The notes under the pieces were generated by a model. The model did no database searches. It saw nothing but the letters and a program-made list of their open reading frames with translations, and was not told where the DNA came from. Positions 9,711 to 18,559 of a stretch of 64,000 bases of DNA are shown here, piece by piece (positions within the stretch are counted from its first letter, which is position 1; each line of letters starts with the position of its first letter). The DNA comes from JAJDTQ01 sp965204235 (lineage in GTDB: Bacteria > Desulfobacterota > Binatia > UBA9968 > JAJDTQ01). The DNA lies in the NCBI GenBank assembly GCA_965204235.1, contig OZ241979.1, positions 3,162,001-3,226,000 of the forward strand, given 5' to 3'. Position numbers and translations under genes: made by a program.

Positions 9711-10673
9711 ATGGCAAGCAGGATGCGCATCTACTACCGGGCGTCGAGCCACGTGCCCCTGTGGAAGGTCATGGAGCAGGGAGGGTTCCTGGAGCGGCAC
9801 GGGATCCACATGGACTTCGGTTCCATGGAGGGCATGCGCGGGAAGGCCATGCAGGGGCTGCGGGCCGGCGAGATCGACATCGTCTCCGGGAACCACCACA
9901 ACCTCTACGTGCGCCGGGCCCTCCACGGGGAGCCCTTCGTCCACGTGGCCCAGTCCAACAACCGGTGGCGCGAGAACTGCTTGGTGGCCGGAGACGGCGT
10001 CCACGGCCTCCCGGACCTCAAGGGCAGGCGGGTGGCGATGGACGACTTCGACAGCCACACCGGACTCAACGTGTGGCTGTTCCTGAGGCTCCACGGGATC
10101 GAGGAAGGGCGGGACGTGGAGTTGGTGACCGGCCCGAAGAACGCGGTGGAGCGCGTGCGCGGCGTCCTGTCGGGACGATACGACGCCACGTTCGTGCGCG
10201 CGGTGGACCGGCTGCGGGCCCGGGCCATGGACGCCAGGCTTCTGGAACTCCCGAGCATGGACATGATCGAGGGCGTGACCCTCACCACCACCACGACCTA
10301 CGTCCACGACCACCCCGAGGAGATCCGCTCCCTGATACGCGCCCTCGTGGACGGCGTCCACTTCTTCAAGACCCGCCGGGACGAGACCCTGAAGATCATC
10401 GAAACCCACTGCGGGGACAAGTACGAGTCGGACCAGGAGCTTGCCGCCTTCTACGAAGACCAGGCCGCTTCCCTGGAGCCCAGACCCTACCCCACCATCG
10501 ACGCCATCCGGAACGTCTTCGCCCTGGCGGTCAAGCGCCACCCCCAGGTGGCGGGCTTCAACCCCCTGGCCATGTGGGACCTGCACCACCTGCGGGAGAT
10601 CGACGACAGCGGCTACATCGACGAGCTGTGGGGACCTTCCGAGGGAGGGCCCGGTCCGAGCACCCGGGGATGA
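9711..10673 (+). CDS. NMT1/THI5-like substrate-binding protein without a signal peptide
   Basis: A 320-residue type II periplasmic-binding fold protein related to NMT1/THI5, SsuA and TauA receptors. Typical elements are YYRASSHVPLWKVMEQGGFL near the N-terminus, RAGEIDIVSGNHHNLYVRRA, and LPDLKGRRVAMDD, the family hinge region. The C-terminal half has the expected helical TYVHDHPEEIRSLIRALVDG. There is no hydrophobic leader: the chain starts directly with MASRMRIYYRASS, so it is probably cytoplasmic or a THI5-like enzyme rather than an exported receptor. No permease or ATPase gene follows. It lies 24 bases after the bicupin and is probably co-transcribed, which hints at action on the same compound. 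Confidence 0.75.
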   Translation: MASRMRIYYRASSHVPLWKVMEQGGFLERHGIHMDFGSMEGMRGKAMQGLRAGEIDIVSGNHHNLYVRRALHGEPFVHVAQSNNRWRENCLVAGDGVHGLPDLKGRRVAMDDFDSHTGLNVWLFLRLHGIEEGRDVELVTGPKNAVERVRGVLSGRYDATFVRAVDRLRARAMDARLLELPSMDMIEGVTLTTTTTYVHDHPEEIRSLIRALVDGVHFFKTRRDETLKIIETHCGDKYESDQELAAFYEDQAASLEPRPYPTIDAIRNVFALAVKRHPQVAGFNPLAMWDLHHLREIDDSGYIDELWGPSEGGPGPSTRG

Positions 10674-10681
10674 CGTTGGGC

Positions 10682-10700
10682 CGCGCCGACCGTCGGCGCG
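10682..10700. terminator. GC-rich hairpin between convergent genes
   Basis: CGCGCCGA and TCGGCGCG form a perfect 8-bp stem with a 3-base loop between the ends of two convergent genes. No T-tract follows, so the assignment is weak. Confidence 0.3.
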
Positions 10701-10730
10701 CCGTCCCCGCACGGGACCCATGCGTTCCGC

Positions 10731-11210
10731 TCACTCGAACAGCCGCCAGAGGAGCGCTTCCGGCCAGTACACGCGCATGATCCGGTCGTACACGCCGTAC
10801 TCGAACCCGGCGATGGCCGCGGCCATGCCCAGCGACGGGAGCCAGCCTGCCCCGTAGCTCTTCATGTAGAGGAAGACGAACAGCACCAGGGCCGCGGGCA
10901 GGCCCACCGCGAGTATGGCCAGCAGCAGGCCGATCAACCAGCACCAGACCTCCAGCGCGCCGCGCGGCAACGCTCCGGCGCCGCCCTCCTCGAACGAGGG
11001 GATCTCGAAAGCCGGCCTGGCCTCCGGCTCCGGTTTGCGGCTCCGGCTCAGGTCCAGGATCAACTGCGCCGCCACCATGACCAGCCCGGCGCTGCCCAGC
11101 ACCAGCACGATGATGGACGCCCGCAGGGGCCAGTCCCAGGCGGCGATCATGGCCGCCAGAATGGCCAGCCCGATGAAGAGGGTGAAGAGGTCTGCGGGCC
11201 GGAACCTCAT
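10731..11210 (-). CDS. tctB: Tripartite tricarboxylate transporter small subunit TctB
   Basis: A 159-residue membrane protein with about four hydrophobic segments: LFTLFIGLAILAAMIAAW, ASIIVLVLGSAGLVMVAAQL, a long WCWLIGLLLAILAVGLPA block and a shorter one near the C-terminus. A charged cytoplasmic loop (SRSRKPEPEARP) lies between the first and second pairs. This is the normal build of TctB, the small partner of TctA. Its ATG overlaps the TGA of tctA by four bases (ATGA), which fixes the start and shows translational coupling. It is the last gene of the tctC-tctA-tctB run on the minus strand. Confidence 0.82.
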   Translation of the reverse strand: MRFRPADLFTLFIGLAILAAMIAAWDWPLRASIIVLVLGSAGLVMVAAQLILDLSRSRKPEPEARPAFEIPSFEEGGAGALPRGALEVWCWLIGLLLAILAVGLPAALVLFVFLYMKSYGAGWLPSLGMAAAIAGFEYGVYDRIMRVYWPEALLWRLFE

Positions 11211-12691
11211 GGGCGCGTCCTTCCCGGGACGGGCGCCCGCCGGGCCTTGACCAGCGGGAACAGCAACGTCCCCAGCACCAGCAGGGACAGGATGACGACG
11301 CCGGGGCGGAAGACCCACTCCATGCCGTAGCGGGCCACGGCCAGCCACAGGTAGAGCTCCATCTTGCGGCCCAGGACGAAACCGAGCACCACCGGGGCCC
11401 GGGGCCAACCGAAGACCTTCAGGAGGTAGCCGAGCAGCGAGAGCGCGAGCAGCGCCACCAGGTCGCCGATGTCGAAGTTGGCGGCAAAGGCGCTGAGGAA
11501 CGCCAGGGCGACGATGAACGGCACGAGGACGTAGAAGGGCAGGACGCAGATGCGCGCCGCGGGCTTCACCAGCACCCAGCAGACCCCGGAGGCCAGGATC
11601 TGGGAGAACACCAGGGCCCAGATGATGCTGAAGACGAAGCCCAACTGGTCGGTGAGCATCTCGGGACCCGGCGTCAGCCCCACGGCCACGAAGGCGATGA
11701 GCAGCAAGGCCATGGAGGTGCTGCCGGGGATGCCGAAGGCGAGGGTGGTAATCAGCGCCCCGCCTTCCTTGGCGTTGTTGGACGATTCCGGCGCGATGAC
11801 GCCGCGCACGTCACCCTGGCCGAAGCCTTCGCTGTCCCTTTCGGTCTGCCGGGCGTGCGCGTATGCGAACCAGTCCGCCACGTCGCTGCCGAGACCCGGC
11901 AACACGCCGACCCACACGCCGATGGCCGAGCACCGGACCATGAGCCACCAGTGGCGGAAGGCGTCCCGGACTCCTTCCAGCAGGCCGCTGCCGAGCTTCT
12001 GGACCTCGGCCACCCGGCCCTTGCGTGCGGCCAGGGCGATCATCTCCGGGATGGCGAAGATGCTGAGGGAGATGAGGACCACGCTGACGCCGTCCCAGAG
12101 GTAGGGCAGCCCCACGTCGAAGCGGATCACCCCCGACTTGTCGTCCTGGCCGACGGTCGACAGGAGGACGCCCAGGATGCCCGCGGTGAGTCCCTTGAGG
12201 GGCGCGCCGGAACTGATGACGCCCAGCATGCTGAGGCCCCAGACGGTGAACAGGAAGAGCTCGGGGGAGCCGAAGCTGCGAACGACCTCGCGCAGCACCG
12301 GCAGGGAGGCGAAGAGCACCAGGGCGCCGAACACCCCTCCGAGCATGGACACCGTGAAGGCGGCGCTCAGGGCGCGGGCGGCTTCGCCGTTGCGGGCCAT
12401 GGGGTAGCCGTCCAGCACCGTGGCCTGGGCCCCGGACCCGCCGGGCACGGCCACCAGCACGGAGGTGAAGGTGTTGCCGGTGTTGCCCACGGTGGTGACG
12501 CCGATGAGGAAGGCGATGGCGTTGAAGGGCTCCATGACCATCGCGAAGGGCAGGAGGACGGCGAGCTGCGACGGACCGCCCACGCCCGGCAAGGCGCCGC
12601 CCCAGACGCCCAGCAGGACCCCGAAGAGGAGGAGCAGCATGGGCTCGGGCGCGAGTATGCCCGAAAGGCCCTGCCAAGCGGCGTCAAGCAT
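11207..12691 (-). CDS. tctA: Tripartite tricarboxylate transporter permease TctA
   Basis: A 494-residue polytopic permease with roughly 11-12 hydrophobic stretches. It has the family signature GGALPGVGGPSQLAVLLPFA near the N-terminus and a second inverted-repeat copy, SNNAKEGGALITTLAFGIPG, in the middle. The GIPGSTSMALLL sequence is highly conserved in TctA. The protein forms the sodium-coupled channel that takes a carboxylate from the periplasmic TctC receptor across the inner membrane. It lies between tctC upstream (110-base gap) and the overlapping tctB. The length is normal. The substrate may be citrate, other di- or tricarboxylates or aromatic acids and cannot be assigned. Confidence 0.92.
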   Translation of the reverse strand: MLDAAWQGLSGILAPEPMLLLLFGVLLGVWGGALPGVGGPSQLAVLLPFAMVMEPFNAIAFLIGVTTVGNTGNTFTSVLVAVPGGSGAQATVLDGYPMARNGEAARALSAAFTVSMLGGVFGALVLFASLPVLREVVRSFGSPELFLFTVWGLSMLGVISSGAPLKGLTAGILGVLLSTVGQDDKSGVIRFDVGLPYLWDGVSVVLISLSIFAIPEMIALAARKGRVAEVQKLGSGLLEGVRDAFRHWWLMVRCSAIGVWVGVLPGLGSDVADWFAYAHARQTERDSEGFGQGDVRGVIAPESSNNAKEGGALITTLAFGIPGSTSMALLLIAFVAVGLTPGPEMLTDQLGFVFSIIWALVFSQILASGVCWVLVKPAARICVLPFYVLVPFIVALAFLSAFAANFDIGDLVALLALSLLGYLLKVFGWPRAPVVLGFVLGRKMELYLWLAVARYGMEWVFRPGVVILSLLVLGTLLFPLVKARRAPVPGRTRP

Positions 12692-12801
12692 GGTTTCACG
12701 CGGCAGGCCGAGGCGCTGCTTCCCGGCCTCCCCGGAGGATCGGGAACCGGGGGTCGAGGATTACGGAGCGCCTGCCCGCGGGGCCCGGATCTCCCGGGAG
12801 G

Positions 12802-13824
12802 CTATTCCTGGAGCGGCAGGCCGTGTTTCTCGCGCAGCTTGCGGTTGAAGCCCAGGACCTCGTCGGGGATCACCAGCGAGTCCCGGACCAACTGCTTCGT
12901 CTCGGGTCCGGTGAGCGGGCGATAGCCCTTGCCGAGGATCTTCCCGGCGTCCTTCCGGAAGCCGGGGTCGGCCAGCACCTCGTCGAAAGAGGCCCTCAAT
13001 GCCTCGACCACGGCTGCGGGGGTCTTGGCCGGCAGTACGAAGTACTTGTCCACCGAGCTGGGACCCGACCAGATGCGGTAGGCCTTGCGGGCCATGCCCC
13101 GGGGCAGCCTGTCGCCAAGGAGTTCCTCCAGGGTCGGCACCTTCGGGAAGTCCGCCCTCTTCTCGTGGACCGCCAGGGCCACCGCGTCGCCCTCGAGAAA
13201 GCGCCGGATGATCCGGGAGGTGCCGGAGCCGAACATGTCCACCTCGCCCCGCTCATAGGCGAGGTACACGTCCCGGGAGCTCGGATAGCCGTGCACGATC
13301 TTGACGTTCCAGCCGCCGTATTCCGCGCCATAGACCGCCATGGCGTCGGAGGGCCGGTAGCCCGGCCCGGCCGAGCCCACCGCCACGGGCGGGGCGCCGG
13401 GGTCATCGAGCCTCGCCAGGGCGCTCTTGCGGATGAACTGCACGGACGGCCCGCGCTCGATGGAGCCGACGTACTCCCAACTCAGGGGGTCGTAACGGAC
13501 GGACGACGCCTTGCGCGCCACCGGCGAGAGACTGCCCCCGCCGGCGAACACGCCGGTGGTGAGACCGTCGGGGCGGGTCTTGCGCTGGAAGAAGTTGGCG
13601 GCCGCGGTCTGGAGCGGCTTGTTGCGGATGACCACCTCGGGCTTTCCCGGCAGGTATCGGCTCCAGTAGCGCGCCACCAGGCGAGCCGTGGTGTCGGTGC
13701 CGCCGCCCGGGTTCGACGCCACCATCACCACGAAGGTCTTGCCGGAGAAATCGACCGCGTGGGCAACCGGCGACCCGGCCGCGACCGCGCACAGGGCAAC
13801 CATTCCCGCAACTGCTGGCTTCAT
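12802..13824 (-). CDS. tctC: Tripartite tricarboxylate transporter receptor TctC (Bug family)
   Basis: A 340-residue periplasmic receptor. The Sec signal peptide is KPAVAGMVALCAVAAGSPVA, ending near AHA. The mature part starts with the Bug-family strand FVVMVASNPGGGTDTTARLV, where the GGGTD loop contacts the ligand carboxylate. The conserved segments PEVVIRNKPLQTAAANFF and GSGTSRIIRRFLEG are also visible. The ATG at 13824 has GAGGAGGT five bases upstream; the long open frame beyond it is antisense to the MFS gene. It is first in the tctCAB run and supplies the substrate to TctA. Relative to other TctC proteins the region around residues 95-110 is unusual (ARKASSVRYDPLSWEYVG). Confidence 0.88.
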   Translation of the reverse strand: MKPAVAGMVALCAVAAGSPVAHAVDFSGKTFVVMVASNPGGGTDTTARLVARYWSRYLPGKPEVVIRNKPLQTAAANFFQRKTRPDGLTTGVFAGGGSLSPVARKASSVRYDPLSWEYVGSIERGPSVQFIRKSALARLDDPGAPPVAVGSAGPGYRPSDAMAVYGAEYGGWNVKIVHGYPSSRDVYLAYERGEVDMFGSGTSRIIRRFLEGDAVALAVHEKRADFPKVPTLEELLGDRLPRGMARKAYRIWSGPSSVDKYFVLPAKTPAAVVEALRASFDEVLADPGFRKDAGKILGKGYRPLTGPETKQLVRDSLVIPDEVLGFNRKLREKHGLPLQE

Positions 13825-14018
13825 GGAGACCTCCTCGAGGAAACTCGGAACGATTGGTACAGGGGGATGAGCGCGTCCTCCCCGGGGATCATTCAGAGTT
13901 TCCTTGTCTATTCGCGGATTACGCTTGAACCCGGGGTATATCGAAGGAGTTCGTCCGGTGTCAAGGTGGACTTCGAGGCGCGGGAGAAGGCGCGGCCACA
14001 GGGCGGCCCTCCCCCGGA

Positions 14019-15713
14019 CTATGTGTCGGCCAAGTCCGGGTGGGTGTTGCGGACGTGGTGTCCGGCGGCCACCGGACGCATCATCCTGTTGGCGAAGAAG
14101 GCCACCGCCAGGAACGCCGCCATGGCGAACATGGTGGGGTTGTAGAGGCTCGGCGTGGGGTCCGGGGTTCCGGGCGGGGCGAGTTCCATCAGGCTGCCGA
14201 TGGTCACCGTCCTGGCGGCCGCCAGCTCCTCCAGGCTGGCGAGGGGCGCGCCGAAGCGCGACTCGAAATCCGCGGGATCGACCTTCGCGGCCAGGTCGCG
14301 GATGGCTCCCCGGATGGACAGGTCGCGGATGCGGGTGATGAGGAACGGTCCCAGCACGCCGGCGACGCTCCAGGCCGTGAGGATGCGCCCGTGGATGCCG
14401 CCCACGTGCAGCGTGCCGAAGACGTCCGCCACGTAGGCCGGGATGGTGGCGAAGCCGCCGCCGTAGAAGGTGAAGGCGAGCATGGTCGCCGCGTAGAACA
14501 GGACCAGCCACACGAGACCGGGGTTCGCGGCCGCGCCGTTGGCCGCGAAGGGAATGGACAGGTACAGCAGCGCCCCCGCCACGAAGAACAGCGAACAGGT
14601 CGCCCTCCTGCCGATGTAGTCCGACACCGACGCCCACAGGAACCGGCCGCCCATGTTGAACACGCTGATCATCAACACATAGGTCGAGGCGAAGGCGGGC
14701 GTCACCACCGCCGGCAGGGTGGTCCCGAAGATGTCGGTCATCATCGTCTTGGCGACGCCGATGACGCCGATGCCCGCGGTCACGTTGAAGCAGAGCATCA
14801 CCCAGAGCAGGTAGAACTGCGGCGTCCTGTGCGCCTGGCTCACGTGCACGTTCTCGGTGGTGATCATCGGCCTGGGCGCGCCCGCGCTCCCGGGGTCCCA
14901 CCCATCGGGTCTCCAGTCCTTGGCCGGGACCCGGTAGGCAAAGGCGGCCGCCAGCATCACCGCGAGGTAAACGACTCCCAGGACGAGGAAGGTCTCGGCC
15001 GCGCCGGTGCCGCCGCTGCCCACCACGTAAACGCCCTCCATGGCCGCGTCCCCGGGGCCGGCGGTCACGACCTCCACCCGCTGGCCGGCGACCTCGGCGA
15101 ACCGCCGCCCGCCTTCGGTCGCCAGCGGCGCCGCCGCGGCCGGACCGAGGTATCGGGGCGTCTCCCGGAACGTCCACAGCAGGAACTCCTTCAACGGCGC
15201 GGCGATCATGGCGCCGCCGCCGAACCCCATGATCGCCATGCCCGTGGCCATCCCGCGCCGGTCGGGGAACCAGCGGATCAGGGTCGGCACCGGCGCGAGG
15301 TAGCCCAGACCCAGGCCGCATCCGCCCAACACGCCGTAACCCAGATAGACCAGCCACAACTGATGCCAGTGGATGCCCGCGCTGCTGACCACGAAGCCGC
15401 TGCCCCAGAGACACGCCGCGGCAACCCCCGCGGCGCGGGGGCCCACCCGGTCCACCCATCTGCCGGCGACGGCCGCGGCAAGACCCACGAACACGATGGC
15501 GACGGAGAAGATCCACACCACCGAGCCGATGCTCCAGTCCGCCGCGGCGCTGGCCACCACCCCCAACTCCCTCGTCAGCACCGGGTTGAAGATGCTCCAG
15601 GAGTAGATGGAGCCGATGCACAGGTGCATGGCGACCGACGCGGGGGGCATCCGCCACCGGTTGAACCCCGGCGGAGCCACGATGCGGTCCCTGCTCAGGA
15701 AGCCTTGGGCCAT
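14019..15713 (-). CDS. MFS transporter, OFA (oxalate/formate antiporter) family
   Basis: A 564-residue major facilitator with about twelve membrane segments. OFA features are NRWRMPPASVAMHLCIGSIY and YSWSIFNPVL in the first helix, the loop GRWVDRVGPRAAG, and LIRWFPDRRGMATGMAIMGF between helices 4 and 5. The central loop is long, about 100 residues, and rich in charged and beta-like sequence (GRRFAEVAGQRVEVVTAGPG), which makes the protein longer than the usual 400-450 residues. A second soluble insertion, with RDLAAKVDPADFESRFGAPL, lies near the C-terminus. The family exchanges small mono- and dicarboxylates. It stands alone and is not in an operon with tctCAB, which begins about 190 bases downstream on the same strand. 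Confidence 0.85.
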   Translation of the reverse strand: MAQGFLSRDRIVAPPGFNRWRMPPASVAMHLCIGSIYSWSIFNPVLTRELGVVASAAADWSIGSVVWIFSVAIVFVGLAAAVAGRWVDRVGPRAAGVAAACLWGSGFVVSSAGIHWHQLWLVYLGYGVLGGCGLGLGYLAPVPTLIRWFPDRRGMATGMAIMGFGGGAMIAAPLKEFLLWTFRETPRYLGPAAAAPLATEGGRRFAEVAGQRVEVVTAGPGDAAMEGVYVVGSGGTGAAETFLVLGVVYLAVMLAAAFAYRVPAKDWRPDGWDPGSAGAPRPMITTENVHVSQAHRTPQFYLLWVMLCFNVTAGIGVIGVAKTMMTDIFGTTLPAVVTPAFASTYVLMISVFNMGGRFLWASVSDYIGRRATCSLFFVAGALLYLSIPFAANGAAANPGLVWLVLFYAATMLAFTFYGGGFATIPAYVADVFGTLHVGGIHGRILTAWSVAGVLGPFLITRIRDLSIRGAIRDLAAKVDPADFESRFGAPLASLEELAAARTVTIGSLMELAPPGTPDPTPSLYNPTMFAMAAFLAVAFFANRMMRPVAAGHHVRNTHPDLADT

Positions 15714-15753
15714 GAGGCGCGTCCTCCCTCCAATCCCGTGCTACCCGCGGCCC

Positions 15754-16968
15754 TCATGCGCGGTCGGGCGCGGGTTCGGCGATGCCCACGTCCAGCGAGC
15801 CGGGCGCACACAGGGTCCAGTCGTCCCGCAACCGAACCGGGCTTTCCGGGGCCGCCAGCGAAACGACCTGTCCTTCCCGCCAGCCCGGGCCGGCGACCTT
15901 TTCCAACGGCGCCAGGCGGTCGTACCGGGGCGAACCGAGTTTGACCTCCACGGGATAGGTCCTGCCGTCGCTCTCGACGAGGAAGTCGATCTCCTGGCCG
16001 TCGCGGGTGCGCCAGAAGTGGATCTGCGCCTCCCGCGCCCGATGGCGGAACCGCTTGAGGGTCTCGGCAAGGACGTGGGTCTCGAACAGGGCGCCGCCCA
16101 TGGGGCCGAGCCGCGCCTCGGACGCGCCCCGCCAGCCACCGAGCCACGCCGCCAGCCCCGCGTCCAGGAAGTACAGCTTGGGACTCTTGGTCATCTTCCT
16201 GGTCCGGTTGGAGAAACACGGAGACAGCAATTTGATGAGGAAACCGTCCTCCAGCAGGCTGAGCCACTCCTTGACGGTGGCGGGGGAGACGTTGGCGTCG
16301 CGCGCGAGGTCCTGGTAGTTGACCACCTGTCCGGTGCGCAGCGCGCACAGCTTGACGAAGGTCTCGAACTCCCGGCGCTTCTCGATGCGCAGCAGCTCGC
16401 GGATATCGCGTTCGATATACGTCTGCACGTAGGACGAAAGGTAGAGGTCGCGGGCGGCCCGGTCCTCGACGCCGTGGAGCCGGGGGAACCCGGTCTCGAT
16501 CAACCTTCGGAAGTAGTCGTCGGGCGGAAGGAGCGGGGGGAGCCGCTTTTCCTCGTCCGAAAGCCCCAGCAGGTTGAGCACCGCCACCCGCCCGGCCAGG
16601 GTTTCGGTGACCCCGGCCATCATCCGGAAGTTCTGGGACCCGGTGAGCCGGATGGCCCCGGGCCCAAGGCCGCCCGCGTCCACGAGGCGCTTGATGGGGC
16701 TCAACAGCCGGGGCGCATACTGGATCTCGTCGATGACGAACGGCGGCCGGAGCTCCCGCACGAACAGCACCGGGTCCCGGTTGGCGCGTTCCCGAGTGTC
16801 GAGGTCGTCGAGGCTCACGTACGCGTGGCCGTCCGCGCACCTGTCCAGCAGGGAACTCTTGCCCACCTGCCGCGGTCCCAGCAGCAGCCAGACAGGAAAG
16901 AGCCGCAGATGCTCCGCGGGACCGCTCAACACCGGCTGGAAGGTCCTGTGGATCCACGGTTGCGGCAT
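15754..16968 (-). CDS. AAA_14/DUF4143 ATPase
   Basis: A 404-residue ATPase with an N-terminal AAA_14 domain and a C-terminal DUF4143 nuclease-like domain. Walker A is GPRQVGKSSL, Walker B is PPFVIDEIQYAP, and a sensor motif, AIRLTGSQNF, follows. The middle carries the winged-helix part RDANVSPATVKEWLSLLEDG. The C-terminal domain has KLYFLDAGLAAWL and FWRTRDGQEIDFLVESDGRT with a VEVKLG core, which resembles a PD-(D/E)xK site. Proteins of this family are common and mobile; their role is not established, though they behave like orphan archaeal-type ATPases. A second, distantly related copy lies at 46438-47697. Confidence 0.85.
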   Translation of the reverse strand: MPQPWIHRTFQPVLSGPAEHLRLFPVWLLLGPRQVGKSSLLDRCADGHAYVSLDDLDTRERANRDPVLFVRELRPPFVIDEIQYAPRLLSPIKRLVDAGGLGPGAIRLTGSQNFRMMAGVTETLAGRVAVLNLLGLSDEEKRLPPLLPPDDYFRRLIETGFPRLHGVEDRAARDLYLSSYVQTYIERDIRELLRIEKRREFETFVKLCALRTGQVVNYQDLARDANVSPATVKEWLSLLEDGFLIKLLSPCFSNRTRKMTKSPKLYFLDAGLAAWLGGWRGASEARLGPMGGALFETHVLAETLKRFRHRAREAQIHFWRTRDGQEIDFLVESDGRTYPVEVKLGSPRYDRLAPLEKVAGPGWREGQVVSLAAPESPVRLRDDWTLCAPGSLDVGIAEPAPDRA

Positions 16969-17288
16969 ATCGTCAGCTTACTGCATATCTGCCGCAACGG
17001 GAAGACGCGGAGGCCACGCCGCACGGTTCCGGGGCCGGGAATGCTGCCCAGATGTCGCTTCTCTTTCCCTCCCACCTTACCCACATGGATTCCTGAAGCG
17101 CCCGTCTGGCCGCCTACGTCCTCTCCATCACTCCCGCCACAGACATCGGCGACCGCGGGAGACCCGTCCGCGACTGGAAGGCAACGGCGTCTATTGCCTG
17201 AACGAGTCCGATTGCCAGGAGCAGGTCATCCGGCACGCGCTGCAATCGGCCGCCTGACCTTGGCAATGGACCCGGGGCGGCTCGCGAC
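16969..17288. other. Intergenic stretch with no recognisable gene
   Basis: This space between the DUF4143 ATPase and the DUF262 gene holds no open frame I can support. A short plus-strand frame ending near 17257 shows no family features. The only likely signal is the promoter at its right edge. Confidence 0.5.
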
Positions 17289-17317
17289 TTGCGGCGGACG
17301 AGGGCCCTTGATATATT
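17289..17317 (+). promoter_or_regulatory. Sigma70-like promoter for the DUF262-HEPN pair
   Basis: TTGCGG (17289-17294) and TATATT (17312-17317) are separated by 17 bases. The start of transcription would fall about 45 bases before the ATG at 17369, leaving room for the GAGGAGA ribosome site. Confidence 0.5.
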
Positions 17318-17368
17318 CAGCCGGCCGAGTTGCGCTGCTGTGGTGCAAGGGTGAACGAGGAGAAACAC

Positions 17369-18559
17369 ATGAACGACAACGGAGCATCCGGGTGGTTCGA
17401 GGATTACGCGCAAGACACCGATGAAATCGAAGTCGAAGAGTATGACATCACGGTATCTCCCAACGACTTCAACGTGATGACCTTGCACAACTTCGTGGAA
17501 TCGGGCGCAGTGCAGATTCCCGGCTTCCAGCGCAACTTCGTGTGGGATTTGAGGCGCGCATCCAAGCTGATCGAATCGATTATCCTCGGTCTGCCAATAC
17601 CTCAACTCTTTCTGTACGAGCAGCAACGCAACCAGTTTCTGGTAATAGACGGACAACAGCGTCTGATGTCTATCTACTACTTTGTGAAAATGCGTTTTCC
17701 GAAAACGAAGAAACGGGTAGAGCTCCGCGAGCTTTTCCATCGTGAAAGAAAGATTCCCGACGATATTCTGCACGACGACAAGTACTTCCAGACGTTTAAT
17801 CTTCAATTGCCGGACAAACTCCCAAACCAGTATAACAGGTTCAGGAACCTGAACTACTCCACACTCGGAGAACACAAGGTACAGTTCGACTTGCGGCCGA
17901 TTCGAAATATCGTTGTCAAGCAAAATTCGCCTTCCGACGATGATTCTTCAATGTTCGAGATCTTCAACCGGCTCAATTCAGGCGGCATTACACTAAGTCC
18001 ACAAGAAATTCGCAGTAGTCTGTATCACTCGAACTTCTATGAACTACTATACCAGATCAACAACATTCCGGGGTGGCGAAGGCTTCTGGATCGACCCGAA
18101 CCCGACCTGCACAGGAAAGATGTGGAAATCCTGCTCCGCGGGTTTGCCATGCTCATCGAGGGAGAAAATTATGTGCCTTCCATGGTCAAGTTCCTCAACC
18201 AGTTTTCCAACAAGTGCAAATTGTACGACTCCGATGAGAACAACCAGTATCTCGAGGGTCTATTCCAGTCCTTCCTGGAAGCATGCTCGATCTTGCCTGA
18301 AGAAGCTTTCGTCAGGAACGGACGATTTAACATCGCGCTCTATGAGGCCGCATTCACCGCAGCTTGTGAGAAGGCATTCCGGGATCGCAGCTTTGTCAAA
18401 GGCTCCCTGGAGATCAGTCGGATACGGGAGCTTGAAAAGGATCGAGACTTCGCCGAAGCGAGCTACGCAGGCACGACGCAAACATCCAGCATAAGAAAAA
18501 GACTGCACAGGGCGCGAGAAATCGTCGGTTCACTGGACACCGAGAGCCATCCTCGATGA
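17369..18559 (+). CDS. DUF262 domain protein (ParB/GmrS-like N-terminal domain)
   Basis: A 396-residue DUF262 protein. The ParB-like domain shows QIPGFQRNFVWD (QRNFVWD at 54-60), the core motif VIDGQQRLM (DGQQR at 94-98) and FNRLNSGG at 199-206. These are the nucleotide-handling motifs shared with GmrSD-type restriction enzymes and other defence proteins. The C-terminal half is helical, with no HNH-type DUF1524 nuclease visible, so the catalytic effector may be the HEPN partner. The ATG is preceded by GAGGAGA. The stop overlaps the next ATG by four bases. Base composition drops sharply to roughly half A+T relative to neighbours, which suggests transfer. Confidence 0.85.
   Translation: MNDNGASGWFEDYAQDTDEIEVEEYDITVSPNDFNVMTLHNFVESGAVQIPGFQRNFVWDLRRASKLIESIILGLPIPQLFLYEQQRNQFLVIDGQQRLMSIYYFVKMRFPKTKKRVELRELFHRERKIPDDILHDDKYFQTFNLQLPDKLPNQYNRFRNLNYSTLGEHKVQFDLRPIRNIVVKQNSPSDDDSSMFEIFNRLNSGGITLSPQEIRSSLYHSNFYELLYQINNIPGWRRLLDRPEPDLHRKDVEILLRGFAMLIEGENYVPSMVKFLNQFSNKCKLYDSDENNQYLEGLFQSFLEACSILPEEAFVRNGRFNIALYEAAFTAACEKAFRDRSFVKGSLEISRIRELEKDRDFAEASYAGTTQTSSIRKRLHRAREIVGSLDTESHPR

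Noticed and set aside
14040..15944. Long plus-strand frame opposite the OFA transporter
   Set aside because: It is antisense to a clear membrane protein and has histidine/glutamine/arginine-rich low-complexity sequence.
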